The notes beneath the pieces were generated by a model that worked only from the letters and a program-made list of their open reading frames with translations, was not told the DNA's origin and searched no databases. A program made the translations under genes and the position numbers. Positions 1 through 6,438 of a stretch of 7,653 nucleotides of DNA are shown here, one piece after another. Source of the stretch: CAYPTY01 sp965659005. Lineage in GTDB: Bacteria > Bacteroidota > Rhodothermia > Balneolales > Balneolaceae. The stretch is taken from contig CBFHVG010000083.1 in the NCBI GenBank assembly GCA_965659005.1, positions 1 through 7,653 on the forward strand, in the 5' to 3' direction. How positions within the stretch are numbered: the stretch's first letter is position 1; every line of letters starts with the position of its first letter.

Positions 1-1676
1 TACATCCATGGTTCTGCTATAGGACGACCGTTCATAAGTACAACTACTACATTATCATTGACTTCCTTAATCAACTTCAATAACTCAAGTTGTCTTCCTC
101 TAAGGCTAATATCTACTTGAGAACGTCCTTCACCAGTTTGAAAGGCTTCTTCTCCAACAGCCATAACAACCACATCAGATTTTTTAGCTATTTCAATAGC
201 TTTCTTAAAACCGGAACCATCATCTTCAGGGAATACCAGTTCTCTTGGCATAGTTCTACGACCAACAGCCATTGTATAACCTTCGGCATATTCTACAGAA
301 GTATTTTTTGAGACGGCGCTTTGGATTCCTTCTAAAAGAGAAGTTGCTGAGTTAGAAACGCCTTGCGCTCTCCATGAGCCTAAAGGTGAATCTTTATCAT
401 TAGCCAATGCTCCAATAACAGCTATTGATTTCACATCTTTTTTAAGAGGGAGGAGGTCGTTCTGATTTTCAAGTAAAACAATAGAACGGCGCGCCATATC
501 TCTTGAGGCAGCTCTGTGTTCATCTGTATAGAGTAATTCCTTTTCTCTTTCAGGATCTGAGTATTTATATGGATCATCAAAGAGGCCAAGTAAATATTTA
601 ACTCTCAGAATTCTTCTGACAGCCTCATCAACCACTTTGATATCAACTTCACCTTCGTTTACCAAATTCGCCAGATGATCCTGAAATCCTGAAGATTCCA
701 TATCCATATCAGTTCCGGCATTTATAGCATCGATAGAACCAAGTTTGGTATCAGGTAGGTAACCATGTGAAACCAGCTGACGGATAGTGCCCCAATCAGT
801 TACAATAAATCCGTTGAAGTCCCAGTCACCTTTAAGAACTTCATTTTGAAGATAATTGTGTGTAGTTGCAGGGATACCCCATAAATCATTAAATGCACTC
901 ATAACTGTTGCCACACCGGCATCATTGGCGGCCTTAAAAGGAGGAAGCACAACGTTATGAAGCATATGCTTACTTATATCGACAGTATTATAATCTCTAC
1001 CTGACTCTGAGAATCCGTATGCTGCAAAATGCTTTGTTGTTGCTGCTATTGAGTTATCGGCTGAAAGGTCATCTGTTTGAAATCCTTTAACTCGTGCGAC
1101 TGCCATTTGAGAAACCAGGAAAGGATCTTCACCGCCTGTTTCCATAACTCGACCCCATCGTGCATCTCTGGTGATATCAATCATAGGAGCAAAGGTCCAT
1201 GTAATTCCAACTGCTGAGGCTTCTGTTGCAGCTACTCTTGCACCATTCTGAACTTTCTCTACATCCCAGGATGCAGTTTCTGCTAGCGGAATAGGGAAGA
1301 TGGTTTTGAAACCATGAATAACATCGTAGCCGAACATCAACGGTATGCCGAGGCGGCTATTTTCAACTACTAGTTTCTGAGCAGCCATAGTATTTTCAGT
1401 ACCGATCACATTGAGCATAGCGCCAACGCCACCATTCCTCATCAGATCATATCGGACACTTAAGTCACCTTCTGGTTTTGGTCCGGTGAGTTCAAAGGTT
1501 CCATTATGAAGAACCAGTTGTCCAACTTTTTCTTCCAGAGTCATTATTTCCAGTAGGCTATCAACCTTTGCTTCAATTTCTGGTTTGATGAGTTGTGATT
1601 GTGCCATTGTTAATTGTGTGCCTAAAATAAAGAGCATTGCAATGCTCAGTCCTTTACGGATTAGCTTGGTTGCCAT
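1..1676 (-). CDS. bglX: GH3 beta-glucosidase, BglX-like, 3' end missing (558 residues visible)
   Basis: Exported exo-acting glycosidase of family GH3 that removes terminal beta-D-glucose from oligosaccharides or aryl glucosides in the periplasm. I translated the minus strand from ATG at 1676; the frame stays open to the left edge. Residues 1-25 form a Sec signal peptide (K/R-rich start, hydrophobic core, likely cleavage after TMA before QSQ). The GH3 N-terminal domain starts at about residue 41 (MTLEEKVGQL) and contains KHFAAYG (K215, H216) and the nucleophile motif IVTDWG with predicted nucleophile D294. The second domain begins near 'RSIVLLENQNDLLPLKK' and includes GSWRAQG, as in E. coli BglX, and GEGRSQ with predicted acid/base E516. 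About 200 residues are probably missing, including the fibronectin-III-like C-terminus. No clear Shine-Dalgarno sequence precedes the start. The gene lies 45 bp downstream of the ASST gene on the same strand, so cotranscription is likely. The family assignment is strong; the exact substrate is not shown by sequence. Confidence 0.95.
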   Translation of the reverse strand, partial: MATKLIRKGLSIAMLFILGTQLTMAQSQLIKPEIEAKVDSLLEIMTLEEKVGQLVLHNGTFELTGPKPEGDLSVRYDLMRNGGVGAMLNVIGTENTMAAQKLVVENSRLGIPLMFGYDVIHGFKTIFPIPLAETASWDVEKVQNGARVAATEASAVGITWTFAPMIDITRDARWGRVMETGGEDPFLVSQMAVARVKGFQTDDLSADNSIAATTKHFAAYGFSESGRDYNTVDISKHMLHNVVLPPFKAANDAGVATVMSAFNDLWGIPATTHNYLQNEVLKGDWDFNGFIVTDWGTIRQLVSHGYLPDTKLGSIDAINAGTDMDMESSGFQDHLANLVNEGEVDIKVVDEAVRRILRVKYLLGLFDDPYKYSDPEREKELLYTDEHRAASRDMARRSIVLLENQNDLLPLKKDVKSIAVIGALANDKDSPLGSWRAQGVSNSATSLLEGIQSAVSKNTSVEYAEGYTMAVGRRTMPRELVFPEDDGSGFKKAIEIAKKSDVVVMAVGEEAFQTGEGRSQVDISLRGRQLELLKLIKEVNDNVVVVLMNGRPIAEPWM

Positions 1677-1721
1677 GATGTAAAGTGTCTAATTATGGTT
1701 GATGTATTATAGTCTTAGATG

Positions 1722-3431
1722 TCAATCCATACCATCATAGAGATAAATTTTCTCCATTCGGTAATTATTGTTTCCTCTATTTACAGTTGCTTCAAAAACG
1801 ATATTATCGTTTTCATCCAGTTCGAAAAATCGAGGTGTGTCACCCGATCCCCACATAAAACTGATTAATCTGTGGTCATTTTCAGGAAAGTAATCAACGT
1901 CTCCTGTAAATGGCGTGAAAAGAGTCTTGTTATGATCAAATTCCCAAACCTTTTCAATGGTCATATTTTGAGCGTCTACTCGGTATTCAACTGCTCGGCT
2001 ATAACTACTTGCAGGTGCAGATGGGCTATCATAGAATCCTCTATAACGGCCGTTATCATACATAAAAATATTTCCATTTGGTAATGTCATAGCTGCATGT
2101 TGACCATAGGGCCAGAAATCTTCGTCCGATACATTGATTGGAGTACCACTTTCATCAACAGGTGTAAGCGTTTTATTAGCTAAGTCACCAGTCCATCCGC
2201 TTGGATGGGAAATAATCCAGTTTACTTCCTTGGTGGTATAGTCTATGCTAACTACGGCACTTTGTGCCCTGCCAGACATAATTAAAGCATTCGTATCCGA
2301 ATCGTAATAAATGGCATTGTTATGTAACCAGTCTCCGGTTCTCTCACCGGGTATGTGTGGTCTTTGATTATCTAAAATCAGATTGAAATCGAAAAATTGA
2401 ACATTAGACCCGGTCGTTCGATCGTATTCTATGAGAAAATCTTCCTGATTCAGAGTGCTTCCCTGGAAAAGAGGAGTTGAATTGGTTGAAACCAAAAAAT
2501 TACCATTCGGCAATTCCCTAATTTCATGATGCTGATAATTAGGTGTCTCATAAGTCTGGATGATTTCACCAAGCATACTTACCTCGTAAAATCTTCGCGT
2601 ATGATACATGATCATAGATTCATTAGATGAAATGATCAGGTTACCATTTTGAAGTTTTCTGAAAACATAGTGAGCAGGATGAGTCCATATCCAGCGAATT
2701 TCTCCTCGTTGATCAAAACCCATCTTAAGGTCTGTGTTGAAAAATATTCCTTCATCAGTTTGAGGAAGGTTATTAATGTTTACATCAACATCTGGGGTTG
2801 CTGTTCTGGCTGTAGTAATGAAATAGGACTCTGACTGAAGCAGAGTTCCAGTCGAGCTTTCATATTCAAATACAATTTCATTTTCGTAATTCTGATAAAG
2901 GCCTAGAATAGGTAATTCATGATCGTATTTGATATCATCGAATTCATGAGTGATGGATATCCCAAAGGATGTTTTGCCGACAACTTCTATATTAAATTTA
3001 CCGGGAACCGGCATATCAATGGTTACAAGAGCAGCCAGAGGATTATTGCCTGATGGATTTAACTGAACACTGAATTGATCACTTCTGAATATCTTCTCAC
3101 CAACAGCAAATAGTTCAATGTCTGTTTCGTCGCTATAGATAACTCTAAGTCGCCATGCATCTGAATCGAAGGCTAAACTATCTATTAGTGATGCGGAGAG
3201 AATTACAGTTTCCTGGTTATCTAAATTTAGCTGAACAATGTCGCGATCATTTTGTGTATCGCTTGAAAAGGAGGTTATAATTTGTTCGGCTTGCTGAACT
3301 GAACTAAGCCTTGTTTTGAGGGCTTCAAGTTCAGTGATTTCATTTTCTAATGGAGTTTCAGAATCATCATTACTAACACTACATGCTCCCATGAATAGAA
3401 GTAGTACTAGTACTAGTCTCTTTTTATTCAT
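1722..3431 (-). CDS. Aryl-sulfate sulfotransferase (ASST/AssT family), lipoprotein
   Basis: PAPS-independent enzyme that moves sulfate from one phenolic sulfate to another phenol through a sulfo-histidine intermediate; family members are periplasmic. The frame extends to a GTG at 3440 (572 residues), but ATG at 3431 (569 residues) is preferred because GGTGA lies 5 nt before it. Numbering here is from the GTG. LLLFMGAC is a lipobox with the lipidated Cys at 20, the only cysteine in the protein. Residues 31-56 look helical. Residues 60-200 resemble the ASST N-terminal beta-sandwich (NPSGNNPLAAL, FDDIKYDHELPILGLY). The propeller follows with HHEIRELPNGN (H304/H305), WLHNNAIYYD (H373), MSGRAQS (R391), YGQHAAM (H448) and YDNGRYR. 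The 18-residue H373-R391 spacing equals H356-R374 of E. coli AssT as I recall it, and H448 would match the sulfated His436. Unlike the enteric enzyme, no disulfide is possible. Family confidence is high; the substrate is unknown. Confidence 0.9.
   Translation of the reverse strand: MNKKRLVLVLLLFMGACSVSNDDSETPLENEITELEALKTRLSSVQQAEQIITSFSSDTQNDRDIVQLNLDNQETVILSASLIDSLAFDSDAWRLRVIYSDETDIELFAVGEKIFRSDQFSVQLNPSGNNPLAALVTIDMPVPGKFNIEVVGKTSFGISITHEFDDIKYDHELPILGLYQNYENEIVFEYESSTGTLLQSESYFITTARTATPDVDVNINNLPQTDEGIFFNTDLKMGFDQRGEIRWIWTHPAHYVFRKLQNGNLIISSNESMIMYHTRRFYEVSMLGEIIQTYETPNYQHHEIRELPNGNFLVSTNSTPLFQGSTLNQEDFLIEYDRTTGSNVQFFDFNLILDNQRPHIPGERTGDWLHNNAIYYDSDTNALIMSGRAQSAVVSIDYTTKEVNWIISHPSGWTGDLANKTLTPVDESGTPINVSDEDFWPYGQHAAMTLPNGNIFMYDNGRYRGFYDSPSAPASSYSRAVEYRVDAQNMTIEKVWEFDHNKTLFTPFTGDVDYFPENDHRLISFMWGSGDTPRFFELDENDNIVFEATVNRGNNNYRMEKIYLYDGMD
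3402..3415. repeat. 14-bp perfect palindrome in the ASST signal-peptide codons
   Basis: TAGTACTAGTACTA is its own reverse complement and contains a direct repeat of the same 6-bp unit. It encodes part of the Leu/Val-rich hydrophobic core (LVLVLLL), so codon use explains much of it. It lies about 16-29 nt inside the coding region from ATG 3431, where an mRNA hairpin could affect translation. Confidence 0.5.
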
Positions 3432-3436
3432 ATCTA

Positions 3437-3441
3437 TCACC
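3437..3441 (-). promoter_or_regulatory. Ribosome binding site that favours the ATG start of the ASST gene
   Basis: GGTGA on the minus strand ends 5 nt before ATG 3431. It overlaps the alternative GTG start at 3440, so using it as a ribosome site rules out the GTG. This trims three residues (M-I-D) and gives an N-terminus beginning MNKKRL, a typical lipoprotein start. Confidence 0.55.
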
Positions 3442-3454
3442 GTTAATTTTCCGT

Positions 3455-3468
3455 TGGCAGCGCTTCCA
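3455..3468. promoter_or_regulatory. LacI-family operator-like palindrome
   Basis: The site reads TGGCAGCGCTTCCA and differs at one base from the perfect palindrome TGGAAGCGCTTCCA. It is centred on AGCGCT with a central CG step, the form typical of LacI-family operators, including cre-type sites. It sits 24-37 bases upstream of the ASST start and 12-25 bases beyond the TATAAT-like element in the direction of ASST transcription, a position expected to block transcription start or clearance. The binding protein is not known; the LacI-type gene in this window is the nearest candidate, but its hinge is unusual. Confidence 0.6.
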
Positions 3469-3479
3469 CTGCGCCCTGA

Positions 3480-3485
3480 ATTATA
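3480..3485 (-). promoter_or_regulatory. Possible -10 element for the ASST-GH3 unit
   Basis: The minus strand reads TATAAT here, within CTTATAATTC. It would place transcription start near 3473, just before the operator-like palindrome. At a 17-bp spacing the -35 position (CGATTT) matches poorly, so this rests on the hexamer and its position alone. The surrounding TTATAA is itself palindromic and could also serve the plus strand. Confidence 0.35.
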
Positions 3486-3524
3486 AGCAAGTTTTTACCA
3501 AAAAATCGGGAAATTTTTTCATAT

Positions 3525-3529
3525 AGAAG
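3525..3529 (+). promoter_or_regulatory. Weak ribosome binding site for the TTG start of the SGNH-TPR gene
   Basis: AGAAG ends 6 nt before TTG 3536. The next in-frame start, ATG 3554, has only TTGTCCAAATATCAAAAA before it and no purine-rich site. This favours the TTG, but the organism may rely little on Shine-Dalgarno pairing, so the choice stays open. Confidence 0.4.
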
Positions 3530-3535
3530 ATATAT

Positions 3536-5356
3536 TTGTCCAAATATCAAAAAATGACAGTTGTGAATAAGACCCCTAAAGAAAAGCTCGTTCTTTTCTA
3601 TACAATTACATTATTAACCCCAGTTATCATATTTGTCTTAATCGAAATTCTCCTTCGATTATTTGGATATCGTGACGGATATCAGGATTTATTCATCAAC
3701 ATATCTGAGCAGCCTGAATATATGATCACAAGTGCGGATTATGGCAGCAGATACTTTCCAAACTTCAAGCCACAGGTTGCGCCTCAGCCATTTCTAAAAG
3801 ATAAGAAGGACAACATTTTCAGAGTAGTTGTGATTGGCGGGTCAAGTACACAAGGCTTTCCTTATCATTTCTATAATAGTTTTTCGGGTAGGCTGGAACA
3901 AAAACTATTTATGCATACTCAGGACCTGAATATTGAGGTTATAAATCTTGGAATGACTGCCGTAAACAGTTACGTGTTGTGGGATTTGAAAGATGACATT
4001 GCTGAAATAGAGCCGGATGCTGTAATCATCTATGCTGGTCATAATGAGTTCTATGGTTCTTTTGGTGTGGGAAGTTCCCAGTTCGGTATTGGTAAATCTG
4101 TTGCCCTGAAACGACTCATTATTAGCCTTAAAAATCTAAGAATCTACCAGTTTATTGAAGAGCTATTAAGGCCTGAAGACGACAATAAAGAGAATAGGAC
4201 AATGATGGCTCGGGTTGTCAAAGAATCACAGATTGAACTGGATGGCGATATTTTTCAAGCGGGTTTAAAACAGTATAGAAAAAATATGGAATCTGTGATC
4301 AGCTACTTTAAGGATGCTGGTATAGATATTTACATTGGCGATTTAGCATCGAATCTCAAAGGACAAAAAACGCTAGGTGAAAGCGAACAATCTCTTCAGT
4401 TTTTTGAAAAAGCTGAAGCTTTCTATCAGCAGTCAGAAATTGATTCAGCTTTTTACTATTACAATCTATCTAAAGAATATGACGAGATAAGGTTCAGGGC
4501 ACCAGATGCTATGAATGAGATTATTTATGATCTGGCTGACGCATATTCAATAAATCTGGTGAATACCAGACAAGCTTCCATAGACAGCTCTTATAGCGGG
4601 ATACCGGATGATTCATTTTTCGATGATCATCTTCATCCTAATTACAGGGGGAATCAGGTATTTGGAGAACTATTCTATGAAGCATTAACGGATCACCCTG
4701 GATTAGAAGGTAAAATCGTAGAAAATGTGCTTTCTAAAAGGCTGCCAATGAGCCAGTATGAATATGTGACATCAACTATCCCAATTATCAGACTGGAATC
4801 AGGTTATCCATTTATAAAAGGACTCACACGTTCTGCAGAGCTCCAAAAATTTGATTTTGCTCTGCAGAGAATAATTGAAAGATCATATGTGGATTCAGTT
4901 GCTGCAGCCGGGTGGAGAGAACGTCGGAATGTCCCTCTAATATTAACGGATATTATTAATCAATCCAGAAGAGATGGTGATTCTTTAATGGTAATGGATC
5001 ACTATCTGAATCTCACTTACTTGCAATTATTTAATGAGAATATTCTAAGAAGGGGAGTTGAATACTCTATTAATAACAGAAACCTTGATTATCACTCAAC
5101 AGCATTACTTGAACTGGTACTAAATAAAGAGAGGGATAATTCATATTTCCCGGCTTCATTAGGCACCATTTATTTAATAAACGGCGATTATGATAATTCT
5201 GAGTATTGGTTGAAAGAAGCTGAGAGTATGGATCCTGACAACCCACTCATCATATACAATCTAGCCAGGTTAAAAGCCTTACAGGCTGATACAGCTGCTG
5301 CTTTCGGATACTTCGAAAAGTATAGAAAGCTCTCTATAGAGAATCGACAGAATTAG
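3536..5356 (+). CDS. Membrane-anchored SGNH/GDSL-like hydrolase with TPR-like repeats
   Basis: Predicted esterase-like protein facing the periplasm; the natural substrate is unknown. Of 606 residues, about 17-41 form one hydrophobic helix with no lipobox, probably a signal anchor. The SGNH domain spans roughly 94-385. Block I is VVVIGGSSTQG with predicted nucleophile S103, where the usual GDS is GGS. Block II is INLGMTAVNSY (G139). Block III is YAGHNEFYG (N170, in place of GxND). Block V is DDHLHPNYRG, giving D364 and H367 as the other catalytic residues. The blocks occur in order, so the fold assignment is firm. A TPR-like helical insert lies at about 285-315, and another TPR-like stretch lies near 535-600 (LGTIYLINGDYDNSEYWLKEAE), which may bind a partner. 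The start is uncertain: TTG at 3536 has AGAAG six nt upstream, while ATG at 3554 has no visible ribosome site. The gene is divergent from ASST and convergent with GH5. Confidence 0.85.
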   Translation: MSKYQKMTVVNKTPKEKLVLFYTITLLTPVIIFVLIEILLRLFGYRDGYQDLFINISEQPEYMITSADYGSRYFPNFKPQVAPQPFLKDKKDNIFRVVVIGGSSTQGFPYHFYNSFSGRLEQKLFMHTQDLNIEVINLGMTAVNSYVLWDLKDDIAEIEPDAVIIYAGHNEFYGSFGVGSSQFGIGKSVALKRLIISLKNLRIYQFIEELLRPEDDNKENRTMMARVVKESQIELDGDIFQAGLKQYRKNMESVISYFKDAGIDIYIGDLASNLKGQKTLGESEQSLQFFEKAEAFYQQSEIDSAFYYYNLSKEYDEIRFRAPDAMNEIIYDLADAYSINLVNTRQASIDSSYSGIPDDSFFDDHLHPNYRGNQVFGELFYEALTDHPGLEGKIVENVLSKRLPMSQYEYVTSTIPIIRLESGYPFIKGLTRSAELQKFDFALQRIIERSYVDSVAAAGWRERRNVPLILTDIINQSRRDGDSLMVMDHYLNLTYLQLFNENILRRGVEYSINNRNLDYHSTALLELVLNKERDNSYFPASLGTIYLINGDYDNSEYWLKEAESMDPDNPLIIYNLARLKALQADTAAAFGYFEKYRKLSIENRQN

Positions 5357-5367
5357 TTAATTAATTC
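5350..5367. repeat. 18-bp near-perfect palindrome over the convergent stop codons
   Basis: GAATTAGTTAATTAATTC is palindromic at all but one base pair of its two 9-bp arms. It contains the TAG stop of the SGNH-TPR gene and the TAA stop of GH5, which are only 4 bp apart. It is nearly all A/T with no loop or following U-tract, so it is a poor candidate for an intrinsic terminator. No other terminator is visible, so the two transcripts probably overlap at their 3' ends. Confidence 0.5.
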
Positions 5368-6431
5368 GTATTAATGAGGGCGTTGGTAAGTTCAGCATTC
5401 CACGTCCTCGTATTTGGATTATATATTCCAAAGCCGGAAGCAAATTCCCAATAGTGGAAACTCATATCATTATTGAGTGCAAAACGTACAATTTCAGTGG
5501 TCCATCTCACTCTGGAAGGTGTGTCAGCTCTACTGTAAGCCCCAAACTCACCTATATTGATGGGGACATTATTGGTTATACCCCAGTCAACAATTTGCTG
5601 AAAATGGTTTGAAATGGCATTAACCTGCGATGTTGTGCCATTCCATGTTGTACCTAACCATGCATTAGCACCATCAACCCATTCTGCACCCTGATGTGTG
5701 AACTGGAATGGTTCATAATAATGAACCGTGATAATAAGATTACCATCATCGGGTATGTTCAATTTTAAAAGTCCGGGTATGCCACCCCATTCAGCAGCTC
5801 CAATCATTACAGTTCTGTAAGGATTGTCTTCTCTGATGATATTTAAAGCCTGTGGGAGTAATACATTCCAAAGTTCAGCTGTTAGTGCACCATGTGGTTC
5901 ATTTAGTATCTCGAAAATGACATTTTCATTTTTATCCTTAAATCGGTCTGATAGCTGTTCCCAAATGGAAAGAAATTTAGACGTTTCTCCTGCCGGATCA
6001 TCAAAGATTTCCTCATAGTGATGAATATTGAATATGACCATGAGGTCATTTTCCAGAGACTTATCAATTGCCCATTCAACACGATCCAGAAATTCCGGAT
6101 CAATAGTAAAAGGGGCTGAATCCTCAGTGTGTGCCGACCACCTAACCGGAATTCGGACGCTTTCAAATCCGGCAGATTTTACAAGACCAAAAAACTCTTC
6201 CTGCATTACTAAGCCCCATGCACCTTCTTCAGGTGCTTCGAAAATATTACCGAGATTTATTCCTCTACCTAGTTTTGTATTCTGGGCATAGGGGTCTTGA
6301 GGTTCTGAGATTCCCGTATCCTCCTCTAGAGATGAGTTGGTGGATGTGCAGTGTAATAAGAATAAACTGCATACAACAAGAACAATAAGTCCAGTTGTCG
6401 CAGAAAATGTAACTGAACTTCTCTTTGACAT
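5361..6431 (-). CDS. GH5 endo-beta-1,4-glucanase (Cel5A-like, probably subfamily 25), exported
   Basis: Endo-acting clan-A glycoside hydrolase of 356 residues, expected to cleave beta-1,4-glucan and possibly glucomannan or mannan outside the cytoplasm. Residues 1-28 are a positively charged start plus hydrophobic core ending in LLHC. Cys28 could be a lipidation site, but His just before it is atypical, so plain secretion or membrane anchoring is possible. A low-complexity acidic linker covers about 29-50. The catalytic barrel has LGRGINLGN (54-62), VRIPVRW with R93, NIHHYE (H137, H138), FEILNEPHG with acid/base E178, HYYEPF (H237), INIGEFGAY with nucleophile E295, and YWEFASGFG (W328). The E178-E295 distance of 117 residues matches E136-E253 of Thermotoga maritima Cel5A as I recall it, and many blocks (AEWGGI, FTHQGAEWV) are the same. 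It follows the lacI-type gene by 7 bp with no clear ribosome site of its own, suggesting cotranscription and coupled translation. Confidence 0.93.
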   Translation of the reverse strand: MSKRSSVTFSATTGLIVLVVCSLFLLHCTSTNSSLEEDTGISEPQDPYAQNTKLGRGINLGNIFEAPEEGAWGLVMQEEFFGLVKSAGFESVRIPVRWSAHTEDSAPFTIDPEFLDRVEWAIDKSLENDLMVIFNIHHYEEIFDDPAGETSKFLSIWEQLSDRFKDKNENVIFEILNEPHGALTAELWNVLLPQALNIIREDNPYRTVMIGAAEWGGIPGLLKLNIPDDGNLIITVHYYEPFQFTHQGAEWVDGANAWLGTTWNGTTSQVNAISNHFQQIVDWGITNNVPINIGEFGAYSRADTPSRVRWTTEIVRFALNNDMSFHYWEFASGFGIYNPNTRTWNAELTNALINTN

Positions 6432-6438
6432 AAAGCTT

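Larger units (their letters stand above)
3432..3535. promoter_or_regulatory. Divergent promoter region between the ASST and SGNH-TPR genes
   Basis: This 104-bp gap must hold the start signals for both divergent genes. It contains a LacI-type operator-like palindrome (3455-3468), a TATAAT-like element read on the minus strand (3480-3485), poly-A/T tracts (3491-3519) and weak ribosome sites next to each gene. The short gap makes shared control of the two transcripts plausible. No convincing -35 element or Bacteroidota-type -33/-7 pair is visible in either direction, so exact promoter positions are uncertain. Confidence 0.7.

Noticed and set aside
90..311. Open frame of 73 codons on the plus strand
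   Set aside because: It lies wholly inside the GH3 gene, whose frame gives clear family motifs; the plus-strand product resembles nothing.
484..498. GGCGCGCC palindrome in the GH3 gene
   Set aside because: It lies within coding sequence for MARRS and is explained by codon use; there is no sign of a regulatory role.
1872..2834. Plus-strand frames of 61 and 70 codons within the ASST gene, and a 68-codon one at 6646-6852 within the lacI-type gene
   Set aside because: Antisense shadows of well-supported genes.
5350..5367. Bidirectional Rho-independent terminator
   Set aside because: The palindrome has almost no G/C pairs, no loop and no U-tract, so a stable terminator hairpin is unlikely.
5824..6291. 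Open frames of 64-87 codons on both strands inside the GH5 gene
   Set aside because: They overlap the GH5 catalytic domain, have no ribosome sites and encode low-quality sequences typical of shadow frames.
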